Under the pieces are notes generated by a model. The model was not told where the DNA came from. It saw only the letters and a list, made by a program, of their open reading frames with translations, and searched no databases. A stretch of 64,000 bases of DNA. Source: Campylobacter geochelonis (GTDB lineage Bacteria > Campylobacterota > Campylobacteria > Campylobacterales > Campylobacteraceae). The stretch lies in the NCBI RefSeq assembly GCF_013201685.1, contig NZ_CP053844.1:1984001-2048000 (forward strand), written 5' to 3'. Within the stretch, counting starts at the first letter, position 1, and every line of letters begins with the position of its first letter. Shown here piece by piece: positions 53,495 to 61,840 of the stretch. The translations under genes and the position numbers were made by a program.

Positions 53495-53998
53495 ATGAAA
53501 AAGATGGCTATAGTATTTTTAATTTTTGGATTAGTTGGTTTGATGGCTGGTGAGTTTAAATTTAATCCACAGAAAGATAATTTTAACGAATTGTATAAAT
53601 TTTGCGCAAATTCATATAGTCAAAAAGGCATTAATTTTGAGGATAAAAAGACTGATAGAGAAGTATGTACAAAATATTTAAATGAAATCTCTGAAGTATA
53701 TAAGAAAGATTGTGAACTAGGAAATGCTTCAAAATGTCTTACTTTAGCACTTTTGTATCAAAATGGAGAATACAATTTTAGTCAAAACGATAAAAAGTAC
53801 CTTTTATATGCTAAAAAAAGCTGCGATTGTAATTTTGTTTCGGCTTGTTCTTCTATAGCAGTAAGTTATCATATAAAATCACAGAATGAAAATGATAAAA
53901 ATATAAAAAAAGAGTATGAAAAACAAGCGAAATATTATTACGAGAAAGCTTGCAAACTTGGTCATAAACTTTCATGTAATAGCATCAAAGGGTTTTAA
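53495..53998 (+). CDS. Secreted cysteine-rich Sel1-like protein (Hcp type)
   Basis: 167 residues: signal peptide MKKMAIVFLIFGLVGLMA, then cysteine-paired Sel1-like repeats: KKDCELGNASKCLTLALLY, KKSCDCNFVSACSSIAVSY, EKACKLGHKLSCNSIKG, the spacing of disulfide-linked helices in Helicobacter cysteine-rich proteins (Hcp). Shorter than most Hcp proteins, with about three repeats. Strong start with AAAAGGATG and TATAAT upstream. Its stop codon lies inside a 29-base palindrome. Confidence 0.75.
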   Translation: MKKMAIVFLIFGLVGLMAGEFKFNPQKDNFNELYKFCANSYSQKGINFEDKKTDREVCTKYLNEISEVYKKDCELGNASKCLTLALLYQNGEYNFSQNDKKYLLYAKKSCDCNFVSACSSIAVSYHIKSQNENDKNIKKEYEKQAKYYYEKACKLGHKLSCNSIKGF

Positions 53999-54010
53999 AC
54001 CCTTTGATGC
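53982..54010. terminator. Bidirectional terminator between convergent genes
   Basis: 14-bp perfect inverted repeat (53982-53995 and 53997-54010, one-base centre) that includes the stop codon of the Hcp-like gene and ends six bases before the stop of the gene on the other strand. Confidence 0.7.
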
Positions 54011-54015
54011 TTAGT

Positions 54016-54498
54016 TTAGAAACCCATAAATTTAAGTTCTATATTTGTTTTTTCTCTATTAAGAATTTGAAGCATTACAGAATTAGCTAAAGCATTAGCC
54101 TTAATTCTATTCTTTTCAACTATGAGTTGGCTTTTTGTAATTTGAACCAAATTAGCAAAGTTATATAAGTCTCCACTGAAAACTATTTGTGCTAATGCAC
54201 CAGCAAATTCCCATAAAGATCCAACACCTTCGGCTAATGTTTTAAAAATGTTAGCTACCTGAACTATTCTAACATTTGTAACAATTTCTCTGCCCATTGT
54301 ATTAACAATATCTATAATATCTTGAGTTACATCACTATAGCTGTATCTATCAACATTGTATCCAACATAATCACTTGTATAAAATGCTTTCAAGAATCCA
54401 AAAGTTACTGCTTGTTTTTGCTCAAAACTTAACTCTTTTGGCGCAATATTCCTAAAACCTGCAGTAATACCCATATCATTCATAATTTCACTCATCAT
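54016..54498 (-). CDS. Hypothetical protein, coupled to a small lipoprotein
   Basis: 160 residues, mostly helical, with a moderately hydrophobic stretch GVGSLWEFAGALAQIVFSG at about 92-110 and no known motif or signal peptide. The start (ATG 54498, or 54495 as second Met) overlaps the stop of an upstream 38-residue lipoprotein gene by four bases, and AAGGAAAA precedes it. The coupling supports a real gene pair. Function unknown. Confidence 0.65.
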   Translation of the reverse strand: MMSEIMNDMGITAGFRNIAPKELSFEQKQAVTFGFLKAFYTSDYVGYNVDRYSYSDVTQDIIDIVNTMGREIVTNVRIVQVANIFKTLAEGVGSLWEFAGALAQIVFSGDLYNFANLVQITKSQLIVEKNRIKANALANSVMLQILNREKTNIELKFMGF

Positions 54499-54611
54499 TT
54501 TTCCTTTTTGTAATTGTAAATTGTGTTGTTATTTTCGTGTCCAACACTGATTAGACCGCCACATCCTCCAATGATAGCAGCAGCCAACATGATAAAAAAT
54601 ATTCTTTTCAT
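54495..54611 (-). CDS. Very small lipoprotein
   Basis: 38 residues: MKRIFFIMLAAAIIGGC is a complete lipoprotein signal, leaving a mature peptide of about 22 residues (CGGLISVGHENNNTIYNYKK and two more). GGAGGG lies six bases before ATG 54611. Stop overlaps the next gene by four bases. Small lipoproteins of this type accompany phage lysis or contact-dependent systems, but nothing here shows such a role. Confidence 0.6.
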   Translation of the reverse strand: MKRIFFIMLAAAIIGGCGGLISVGHENNNTIYNYKKEK

Positions 54612-54627
54612 CTTAGCCCTCCAGTCT

Positions 54628-54842
54628 GTTGTAATTCGGACAAAAAGAGACTAAAAACATCTGTAATTCTTAAATTTAGGGTATGAATTACCCAAACAAA
54701 AACCATAAATTTTAGGCATAAAAAGCCTGTTTGATTTTTTATAAAAACCTTGTAAAAATACTAGTAAAATATATAAATGTTTTTGAAAATGGCTATTAAA
54801 AAGCCCTTGAATGTTTGGAAGTCCCTAAATCCGAATTACAGG
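54628..54842. repeat. Nested inverted repeats with GTAATTC / GAATTAC arms
   Basis: TGTAATTCGGA (54630-54640) is repeated inverted as TCCGAATTACA (54830-54840). CTGTAATTC..ATTTAGGG (54661-54681) is also inverted as CCCTAAAT..GAATTACAG near 54823-54841. Small hairpins (GGGTATGAATTACCC, AGGCATAAAAAGCCT) lie between. Either a small MITE-like element or a structured RNA. Confidence 0.55.
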
Positions 54843-55095
54843 AGAATTATAACAGTTTTGAACTTAAAGACTGATATAAATTTGCTTATATTTTTTTGAA
54901 ATTTTCACGAAAGAAATTTATAATTTTTGAGCGAATTTTTAGTTCGTTTTAAAGGCAATTAACGTCGCTAAAACAGTTAAATTTAATAAATATTTATACT
55001 TAAATATAGATAAAATTTTAATAGTTTGAAAAGGTATAACATAGCCTTTAAAAATCAAATCTCTTATATTGTCTTTAATAAAAAATTTGTTCTTT
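54843..55095. other. AT-rich spacer without genes
   Basis: No gene found between the inverted-repeat segment and the truncated toxin. Confidence 0.4.
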
Positions 55096-55245
55096 CTAAG
55101 GCGATGTGATATAAAAGAGGTGCTTTCTATGCTTTATAAACAAATCGTTGTAAAAATTGTCTGCAACTTGCGGGATTTTATCAGAATAAAACTCTAAAAT
55201 AACTTTCAGCTCTACTTCAAATTGCTCACTTAATACAATTTCCAT
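55096..55245 (-). pseudogene. Truncated RelE/ParE-type toxin
   Basis: 49 residues starting MEIVLSEQFEVELKVILEFYSDKIPQVADNFYNDL, which has the look of the N-terminal helices of ParE/RelE toxins, then HRKHLFYITSP and a stop. The family needs about 90 residues, with catalytic or target-binding strands in the missing half. The start shares one base with the antitoxin stop (TGATG). Frameshift or deletion, so probably inactive. Confidence 0.6.
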
Positions 55246-55490
55246 CAAGCACCTAAATTTTTCAAATAACCTCTCATTTCAATATCAAATTCGCCTATGC
55301 TTTGATATTTTACTTTACCGCGCTTATCTGCTTGGATAATCTCTCCTAGCTTTTTTTGGTCTATTTGGCTTAAATTACTCTGTTTATCATAGCTTTCAAA
55401 AATTGCTGTTGAATCAATCTTAAAAAGCAAAGCCTTTAGCGCTTCAAGAGTGGTTTTATCTGCTTGGATTTGGATGTTAATCAATGTCAT
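55245..55490 (-). CDS. Antitoxin-like protein of a type II toxin-antitoxin pair
   Basis: 81 residues: MTLINIQIQADKTTLEALKALLFKI (ribbon-helix-helix or Phd-like start), a linker, and a C-terminal acidic helix EFDIEMRGYLKNLGA. Size and 1-base overlap with a ParE/RelE-like gene indicate an antitoxin. With the toxin broken it may persist as an anti-addiction or regulatory remnant. Confidence 0.6.
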   Translation of the reverse strand: MTLINIQIQADKTTLEALKALLFKIDSTAIFESYDKQSNLSQIDQKKLGEIIQADKRGKVKYQSIGEFDIEMRGYLKNLGA

Positions 55491-55818
55491 CTCATCTCCT
55501 TTTTTCTCTTTTTATAAACTACATTATATCTAAAATTTACTAGACCTTTTAACTAGCTTAAGTCCTTTTTTAACACTATTTTTTGCTTTTTATTAACCCT
55601 ACATCTTGCTTATTTACACTTTTATCAACGCTTTTTATAAATTTATGCCTAAATTTTATCAACTTTAATTTCATAAATTTATCTTTTTTAACATATATTA
55701 GATACAATAAGCGTTAAAAATTTTTAAAGTATCATTTAGGCTATTTTTTAGAACCTATTTACATAGATACTGCTTTTTGATAGAATAAACAAAATTTCGT
55801 GTTTTTAAGGTTAGAATA
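55491..55818. promoter_or_regulatory. topA upstream region with two promoter boxes
   Basis: TACAAT at 55703-55708 (TTAGATACAATAAGC) and TAGAAT at 55781-55786 (TTTGATAGAATAAAC) are in tandem before topA. Both share the ATANAATAA form, also seen at dcd. No gene lies here. Confidence 0.5.
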
Positions 55819-57891
55819 ATGAAAAATTTAATTATCGTGGAGTCTCCTGCTAAGGCAAAAACTATAAAAAAATTCTTAGGAAATGACTATGAGGTTATCG
55901 CCTCAAAGGGGCATATTAGGGATTTACCAAAGACAACTTTTGGTATTAAAATCGAAGATGATAAATTCGTTCCCGAATACCGCGTAAGCGTAGATCACTC
56001 AAAAGTGGTAAAAGAGATAAAAGATCTAGCCAAAAAAGCCGAGCAAGTATACCTCGCAACCGATGAAGATAGAGAAGGAGAAGCTATAGCCTATCACATC
56101 GCAGTAGCTATCGGCAAAGAGCCAGAGTCTCTGCCTCGAATTGTCTTTCACGAAATCACCAAAAACGCCATTCAAGAAGCGCTTAAAAACCCACGAAAAC
56201 TAGACTCTGCTAGCGTAAACGCGCAACAAACTAGACGTTTGCTAGATAGAATTGTCGGATATAAACTAAGCCCTCTTTTAAATCAAAAAATCCAAAAAGG
56301 CTTAAGCGCAGGTCGTGTTCAAAGCTCAGCACTTAAAATCATAGTCGATAAAGAGCGTGAAATTCAAGCTTTTGTGCCAGTTGAATACCACAGCATAGAT
56401 GCGATTTTTAAAAAAGATTTAGAAGCCGAACTTGTTAAATTTGAGTCTAAAAAGATGGATAAACTCTGTGTTAAAACAGCAGATGAAGCCGCTAAAATCG
56501 TCCAAGCTGTAAAAAGTGAAAAATTTAGCATAAAAGAAATCGAAAGCAAAGAGCGAAAAACAAACCCAACGCCACCATTTATGACTTCAACTTTACAACA
56601 AAGCGCAAGTTCAGCCCTTGGTTTTAGCCCTAAAAAGACGATGATGCTCGCTCAAAGCCTGTATGAGGGCGTAAACACGCATGAAGGCGGAGCGATAACT
56701 TATATGAGAACAGACTCGCTAAATATCGCAAAAGAGGCGCTAGAAAGTGCAAGAGAGCATATAAAAGTAAATTTTGGCGAAAAATATCTGCCTAAAAGCC
56801 CAAATTTCTACGCCACAAAATCAAAAGGCGCACAAGAAGCCCACGAAGCAATCCGCCCTACAAACCTTGCTTTTACGCCACAAATCGCAGCTAAAACTTT
56901 GCCAAAAGATGAAGCGAAGCTTTACACGCTTATTTACAACCGATTTTTAGCTTCACAGATGACTCCAAGCGTTTCGCTTTTGCAAAATGTTTTTGTTGCA
57001 GGAGAAAAAAGCGAGTTTAAAATCAGCGGTAGAAAGGTAACTTTTGATGGATTTTACCGCGTTTATGGAGATTTGGATAAGGATAAAATTCTGCCAAATT
57101 TAAAAGTTGGTGATGAGATGTTAGTTCAAAGTATTAAAAGCGAGCAGCACTTCACAGAGCCGCCTGCTAGGTATTCTGAAGCAAGTTTGGTTAAAAAACT
57201 TGAAAGCTTGGGTATTGGAAGACCATCAACTTACGCGCCAACGATTTCTTTACTAACTGCAAGAAAGTATGTAAATTTAGAGAAAAAACAGCTCATTCCA
57301 ACTGAAATCGCCTTTAAAATCACTGAAATGTTAGAGCAAAATTTCCAAAATATCGTTGATAGCGAATTTACATCTAAAATGGAAGAAAAGCTAGATCATA
57401 TCGCCGAAGATAAGGCTGATTGGCAAGAGATTTTATTAAATTTCTATCATCCATTTATGGAGAAAATCGCCAAAGGAAAAACCGATATAAAAAGTCAAAA
57501 AGTAGCCATTCCAACCGGCGAAATGTGCCCAGAATGCGGAAAAGAGCTAGTTAAAAGAAAAGGAAGATTTGGCGAGTTTATCGCGTGTTCTGGCTTTCCA
57601 AAATGCAAGTATTCAAGAAATTTAAAAAATGAAGAAGCGCCTAAAAAAGAGATTAAAACTATCGGCATAAAATGCCCAAAATGTGGCGTTGGCGAGATAG
57701 TTGAACGCTTTTCAAGAAGAGGTAAATTCTATGGCTGTTCGGCTTATCCAAAGTGCGATTTTGTAAGCAACTATGAGCCGACAGAAAAAATTTGCCCAGA
57801 GTGCAAAAACTCACATTTAGTTAAAAAAGAGCTTAAAAAAGGTACATTTTTAGAGTGTCCGGCGTGTAAATTTAAAGAGCAGATTGATTAA
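55819..57891 (+). CDS. topA: DNA topoisomerase I
   Basis: 690 residues. Relaxes negative supercoils. TOPRIM start LIIVESPAKAKTIKKFLG with E8, DEDREGEAIA, SAGRVQSSALKI, the active-site tyrosine in GGAITYMRTDSL, and three C-terminal zinc fingers of the C4 type (CPECGKELV...CSGFPKC, CPKCGVGEI...CSAYPKC, CPECKNSHL...CPAC). One base overlap with the next gene (TAATG). Confidence 0.98.
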   Translation: MKNLIIVESPAKAKTIKKFLGNDYEVIASKGHIRDLPKTTFGIKIEDDKFVPEYRVSVDHSKVVKEIKDLAKKAEQVYLATDEDREGEAIAYHIAVAIGKEPESLPRIVFHEITKNAIQEALKNPRKLDSASVNAQQTRRLLDRIVGYKLSPLLNQKIQKGLSAGRVQSSALKIIVDKEREIQAFVPVEYHSIDAIFKKDLEAELVKFESKKMDKLCVKTADEAAKIVQAVKSEKFSIKEIESKERKTNPTPPFMTSTLQQSASSALGFSPKKTMMLAQSLYEGVNTHEGGAITYMRTDSLNIAKEALESAREHIKVNFGEKYLPKSPNFYATKSKGAQEAHEAIRPTNLAFTPQIAAKTLPKDEAKLYTLIYNRFLASQMTPSVSLLQNVFVAGEKSEFKISGRKVTFDGFYRVYGDLDKDKILPNLKVGDEMLVQSIKSEQHFTEPPARYSEASLVKKLESLGIGRPSTYAPTISLLTARKYVNLEKKQLIPTEIAFKITEMLEQNFQNIVDSEFTSKMEEKLDHIAEDKADWQEILLNFYHPFMEKIAKGKTDIKSQKVAIPTGEMCPECGKELVKRKGRFGEFIACSGFPKCKYSRNLKNEEAPKKEIKTIGIKCPKCGVGEIVERFSRRGKFYGCSAYPKCDFVSNYEPTEKICPECKNSHLVKKELKKGTFLECPACKFKEQID

Positions 57892-58421
57892 TGATAACTT
57901 TAGGCATCATCTCAGACTCCCACCAAAGGGTTGATATCGCAAAAAGCGCCATTAACTACTTAAAAGATAAAAAGATAGATTTATTGCTTCACGCTGGCGA
58001 TATCGTTAAATTTCAAACTCTTGAGCTTATGAAAAAAAGCGGGATAAAATACCGAGCCGTGCTTGGTAACAACGATACAAATTTAAAAAAACATATGAAG
58101 AAATTTGAGCTTTTTGAAGAGCCGTATAACTTTAAATTTGAGGGCTTAAAAATAAGGATGATGCACTATCCGTTTTATTTCTCAAATGACGCTGATATCA
58201 ACATTTACGGGCATACTCACTACTTTGTCGCCGTGCTAAATAAAAACCATTTGTATATAAACTCTGGTGAAATTTGCGGTCGCAAAAAACCGCTTTTTGA
58301 GTTTGCTTACCTAACTTATGAAGATAAAAAATTTAGAGTTTTCAAAGTCTGGAGTGAAGCTAGCGAAAAACCTGTTTGGAGTGAGAGAGAAATTTTACTT
58401 GATGGAAACAACGATGGGTGA
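57891..58421 (+). CDS. MJ0936/YfcE-family metallophosphodiesterase
   Basis: 176 residues. The calcineurin-like metal ligands are visible: ISDSHQ, LLHAGDIV, LGNNDTN, MMHYPFYF and YGHTHYF, in the family order. Family members hydrolyse phosphodiesters of unknown physiological type. Starts in the topA stop codon (one shared base) and overlaps the next gene. Confidence 0.9.
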   Translation: MITLGIISDSHQRVDIAKSAINYLKDKKIDLLLHAGDIVKFQTLELMKKSGIKYRAVLGNNDTNLKKHMKKFELFEEPYNFKFEGLKIRMMHYPFYFSNDADINIYGHTHYFVAVLNKNHLYINSGEICGRKKPLFEFAYLTYEDKKFRVFKVWSEASEKPVWSEREILLDGNNDG

Positions 58422-59565
58422 GATACAAATTTTAATAGTTTTAGCCTTTATAATCTTTGCTTCCCCATATATCGCTAAATTTATTAAAATCCCAGTCGCG
58501 CCCACCGAAATCATACTTGGCATTATATTTGGTAGCCTTGGATTTTTCCCTGAAAATGAGTTTTTTAAAGTTGTTGCTGATGTTGGATTTTACTATCTGA
58601 TGTTTTTAGCAGGAACAGAAGTCGATTTAAAAATCTTTTTCACAACCGAAAAAACGGTGCTAAAACGCTCTATTATATTTTTAGTACTTTTATATATCCT
58701 TTCTATTTTGCTAGTTTACACGCTTAATCTTAGCTATCTTTTTATAATCGTTATGCCGATTATCAGCATAGGAATTCTCTCAACTCTTTATAAGGACTAT
58801 GGAAAAGATGAGGAGTGGTTAAATACCGCCATGCTAGTTGGAGTTATCGGAGAAGTCGTAAGTATCGCGCTTTTAACCATTTTAAATGCTTATTTAAAAT
58901 ACGGCTTTGGCGCAAGCTTGTTTATAAATTTAGCCGCACTAGTTGGCTTTTTAGCTATCACAACGATAGTGTTTAAAGGGCTTGATCTGTTTTTTTGGTG
59001 GTATCCTAGTATCAAAAAAATCCTTATGCCACAATACGACAAAGAAGAAAAAGATATCCGCCTATCTATGGCGCTGCTTTGCTTTGTTATCGCCGTGATG
59101 ATAATACTTGATTTAAAAGTTGTCATTGGCGCGTTTATTGCAGGGACTTTGATACCGACATTTTTTGATCATAAAAAAGAGCTTCCGCACAAGCTTTCAA
59201 GCTTTGGTTTTGGATTTTTAGTGCCTATTTTCTTTGTTTATATCGGCTCAACTGTAAATTTAGACGCACTTTTGCTTCCAGGAGTCGTGCCAACAATCTT
59301 TCTTATAACAACCGCTATGCTTATAGTTAGACTTGTAGCTTCGATAATTTTTATACCAAATTTAGGGCTTAAAGGAAGCGTTTTGTTTGGAATTTCGCTT
59401 TCGATACCGCTAACTTTGCTGATAGCAACCGCAGCGATTGGGTATGAGACTAAGTATATCTCGCAAGATGTGTATTACTCGCTTATCTTAGCTAGCCTTT
59501 TTGAGGCGATTATCTGCTTGGTGATGATAAAGGTAATCTACAACTTTAAACTTAGCAAAAAATAA
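58402..59565 (+). CDS. CPA2-type cation/proton antiporter
   Basis: About 387 residues with some twelve membrane segments. Na_H exchanger fold: LAFIIFASPYIAKFIKIPVAPTEIILGIIFGSLG, the AGTEVDLKIFF segment, VGVIGEVVSIALLTIL, KVVIGAFIAGTLI, and VPIFFVYIGSTVNL. No TrkA-N domain, so simpler than KefB. I begin at ATG 58402 or 58414; the longer 5' extension from 58318 lies inside the phosphodiesterase gene and is not hydrophobic. The overlap indicates one transcript with topA. Confidence 0.85.
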   Translation: METTMGEIQILIVLAFIIFASPYIAKFIKIPVAPTEIILGIIFGSLGFFPENEFFKVVADVGFYYLMFLAGTEVDLKIFFTTEKTVLKRSIIFLVLLYILSILLVYTLNLSYLFIIVMPIISIGILSTLYKDYGKDEEWLNTAMLVGVIGEVVSIALLTILNAYLKYGFGASLFINLAALVGFLAITTIVFKGLDLFFWWYPSIKKILMPQYDKEEKDIRLSMALLCFVIAVMIILDLKVVIGAFIAGTLIPTFFDHKKELPHKLSSFGFGFLVPIFFVYIGSTVNLDALLLPGVVPTIFLITTAMLIVRLVASIIFIPNLGLKGSVLFGISLSIPLTLLIATAAIGYETKYISQDVYYSLILASLFEAIICLVMIKVIYNFKLSKK

Positions 59566-59648
59566 ATTTGTAGATATTTAACAACACCTTGTTTTTAATA
59601 CTTTTTTGGCTAAAATTTGCAAACACAAATTCATATTAAGGAAAAAGT

Positions 59649-60962
59649 ATGGCAAACACAGTTACTCTTACAGATAACAGAAACGCAAAAAGTTACGATT
59701 TTCCTATCCTTGATGGAGCTCTTGGTCCATCAGTTATAGATATTTCGTCTTTATACAAAGATACAGGCATGTTTACATTCGATAGAGGTTATACCTCAAC
59801 AGCGATGTGTAGATCTAGCATAACATTTATAGATGGCGAAAAAGGCGAATTGCTTCATAGAGGATATGATATCGCTTGGCTTGCAGAAAACAAAATCTTT
59901 CTTGATGTTGTTTATCTACTTTTACACAAAAAACTCCCAGATGACTTAGAGCTAAACGACTTTAGAAAAGAGCTCAAAATTCGCTCTTTCATAAACGAAA
60001 AGATGTTAAAACTCTTTGACGCTTTCCCAGATCGCGCTCATCCGATGGCTGTTTTACAAGCGTGTATCGCAACTCTTAGCACATACTACTCACGCGATAT
60101 GAACTATGATGATCCAAAAGAGTATATGGAGCTAGCCATTAGACTTGTAGCTAAACTACCTACTCTAGCAGCATTTTACTATCGCCATGTTATGGGATAT
60201 CCTATCGTTTATCCAGACTTAGATCGTGGATTTACAGAGAATTTCTTATATATGATGAGATCTTTCCCACACTCACATGTAAATATTAAACCTATTGAAG
60301 TAAAAGCTCTTGATACGCTTTTAATGCTCCATGCAGATCACGAGCAAAACGCCTCTACAACAACAGTTAGAACAGTTGGCTCAACTCATTCTCATCCATA
60401 TTCGTGTATAAGTGCTGGAATAGGCGCACTTTGGGGGCATGCTCATGGTGGCGCAAATGAAAGCGTTATCAAACAACTTGAGATGATAGGCTCAGTAGAA
60501 AACGTTGATAAATACATTAAAAAAGCAAAAGATAAAGATGATCCATTCCGCCTAATGGGCTTTGGACACAGAGTTTATAAGAACTACGACCCAAGAGCAA
60601 AAGTGCTAAAAGGACTAAGAAATCAACTAATTGATGAAATTGGAATTGACTCAAATTTAATCAAAGTCGCAAACAGAATCGAAGAGATAGCGCTTACTGA
60701 TGATTATTTTATTAGTAGAAATTTATATCCAAATGTTGATTTTAACTCAGGACTAATCCTAAAAGCGCTAAATATCCCAACAGAGATGTTTGCTGTAATG
60801 TTTGTTATGGGGCGCGCTCCTGGCTGGATGGCTCAATGGATGGAGTTAAAAGAGCAAGCAAACGTTAAAATTGTTCGCCCACGACAACTCTACATCGGAC
60901 CAAAAGATATCACGCCTGAACATGTAGGTCCAAAAGATGTCGAACTAAAATCTAGGAAATAA
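59649..60962 (+). CDS. gltA: Citrate synthase
   Basis: 437 residues, type II (hexameric) size. Condenses acetyl-CoA and oxaloacetate. The conserved parts are RSSITFIDGEKGELLHRGYDI, HADHEQNASTTTVR (His in active site), GALWGHAHGGANE and MGFGHRVYKNYDPRA with the second catalytic His, and FYYRHVMGYP. AAGGAAAAAGT precedes the start. Seven bases separate it from cysQ. Confidence 0.98.
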   Translation: MANTVTLTDNRNAKSYDFPILDGALGPSVIDISSLYKDTGMFTFDRGYTSTAMCRSSITFIDGEKGELLHRGYDIAWLAENKIFLDVVYLLLHKKLPDDLELNDFRKELKIRSFINEKMLKLFDAFPDRAHPMAVLQACIATLSTYYSRDMNYDDPKEYMELAIRLVAKLPTLAAFYYRHVMGYPIVYPDLDRGFTENFLYMMRSFPHSHVNIKPIEVKALDTLLMLHADHEQNASTTTVRTVGSTHSHPYSCISAGIGALWGHAHGGANESVIKQLEMIGSVENVDKYIKKAKDKDDPFRLMGFGHRVYKNYDPRAKVLKGLRNQLIDEIGIDSNLIKVANRIEEIALTDDYFISRNLYPNVDFNSGLILKALNIPTEMFAVMFVMGRAPGWMAQWMELKEQANVKIVRPRQLYIGPKDITPEHVGPKDVELKSRK

Positions 60963-60968
60963 AGCTTT

Positions 60969-61751
60969 ATGAAAGAGCTTTTAAGCCTTGCTGTGCGTGC
61001 TGCAAAGTGCGCTGGCGAGGCGATTTTAAAACACTATCAAAACTACACTCTTTTTCAAAAAAGTGATAAATCCCCATTAACTACTGCCGATTTGGCTGCA
61101 AATGATGAAATTTTTAAAATTCTAAGCCAGACAAATATCCCGATTTGTTCTGAAGAGAGCATTTTAGATGATGACTTAAGGCTAAATTTAGATAAATTCT
61201 GGCTTGTAGATCCGCTTGATGGTACGAAAGAATTTATCGCACAAAATGGCGAATTTTGCGTTTGTATCGCTTTGATTGAGCGTGGCAGACCGATTTTAGG
61301 CGTGATTTATATACCTATAAAAGATGAAATTTTTTATAGTTGCATTGGTGAAAAACTTTATAAAAATGATGAAATTTTAAAACCTCTTGATAAATCGCCA
61401 AATTTATTTTTACTTGGAAAGCATGGAAACTCAAAAAAGGGATTAAGCTTAGCAAATTCACTAAATTTAGAACCTTTTAGAATCGGCTCTGCGATTAAAT
61501 TTTGTATATTGTCGCAAAATAAAGCTAGTGTTTATGCTAGATTTGGCGCTTCTTCGATATGGGATATCGCTGCTGGGGAGTTTTTGCTTACTCAAAGTGG
61601 CGGAGTTTTAATCGACTTAAAAACCAAAAAGCCACCACTTTATAATCAAAAAAACCTTATAAACAACCCATTTATCGCACTTGATTCAAATAGCTTAAAT
61701 TTACTTAATCAAAGTTTTGAAATCATAGAGAAATTTGCAACTACAAAATAA
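60969..61751 (+). CDS. cysQ: 3'(2'),5'-bisphosphate nucleotidase CysQ
   Basis: 260 residues of the inositol monophosphatase fold. Removes phosphate from 3'-phosphoadenosine 5'-phosphate. Metal-site motifs: PLTTADLAAN, EES, WLVDPLDGTKEF and IWDIAAGEFLLTQSGG. Seven bases after gltA. Just past its stop the sequence changes to mobile-element type. Confidence 0.93.
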   Translation: MKELLSLAVRAAKCAGEAILKHYQNYTLFQKSDKSPLTTADLAANDEIFKILSQTNIPICSEESILDDDLRLNLDKFWLVDPLDGTKEFIAQNGEFCVCIALIERGRPILGVIYIPIKDEIFYSCIGEKLYKNDEILKPLDKSPNLFLLGKHGNSKKGLSLANSLNLEPFRIGSAIKFCILSQNKASVYARFGASSIWDIAAGEFLLTQSGGVLIDLKTKKPPLYNQKNLINNPFIALDSNSLNLLNQSFEIIEKFATTK

Positions 61752-61840
61752 ATTTAATATATTATAATATCTTTAAAATACAACGCTATAAATAATAAAT
61801 ATTTATAATACGCAACAACACAAGAGCCTTACTTCCACAA
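61752..61840. other. Junction between cysQ and the mobile-element protein
   Basis: 89 bases, AT-rich, with TATAAT at 61763-61768. The boundary of the element is probably here. I see no tRNA and no clear attachment repeat. Confidence 0.4.

Noticed and set aside
53495-53998. Sel1 protein related to the one at 5108
   Set aside because: Both use Sel1-like repeats, but only this one has the paired cysteines of the Hcp type; not a recent duplicate.
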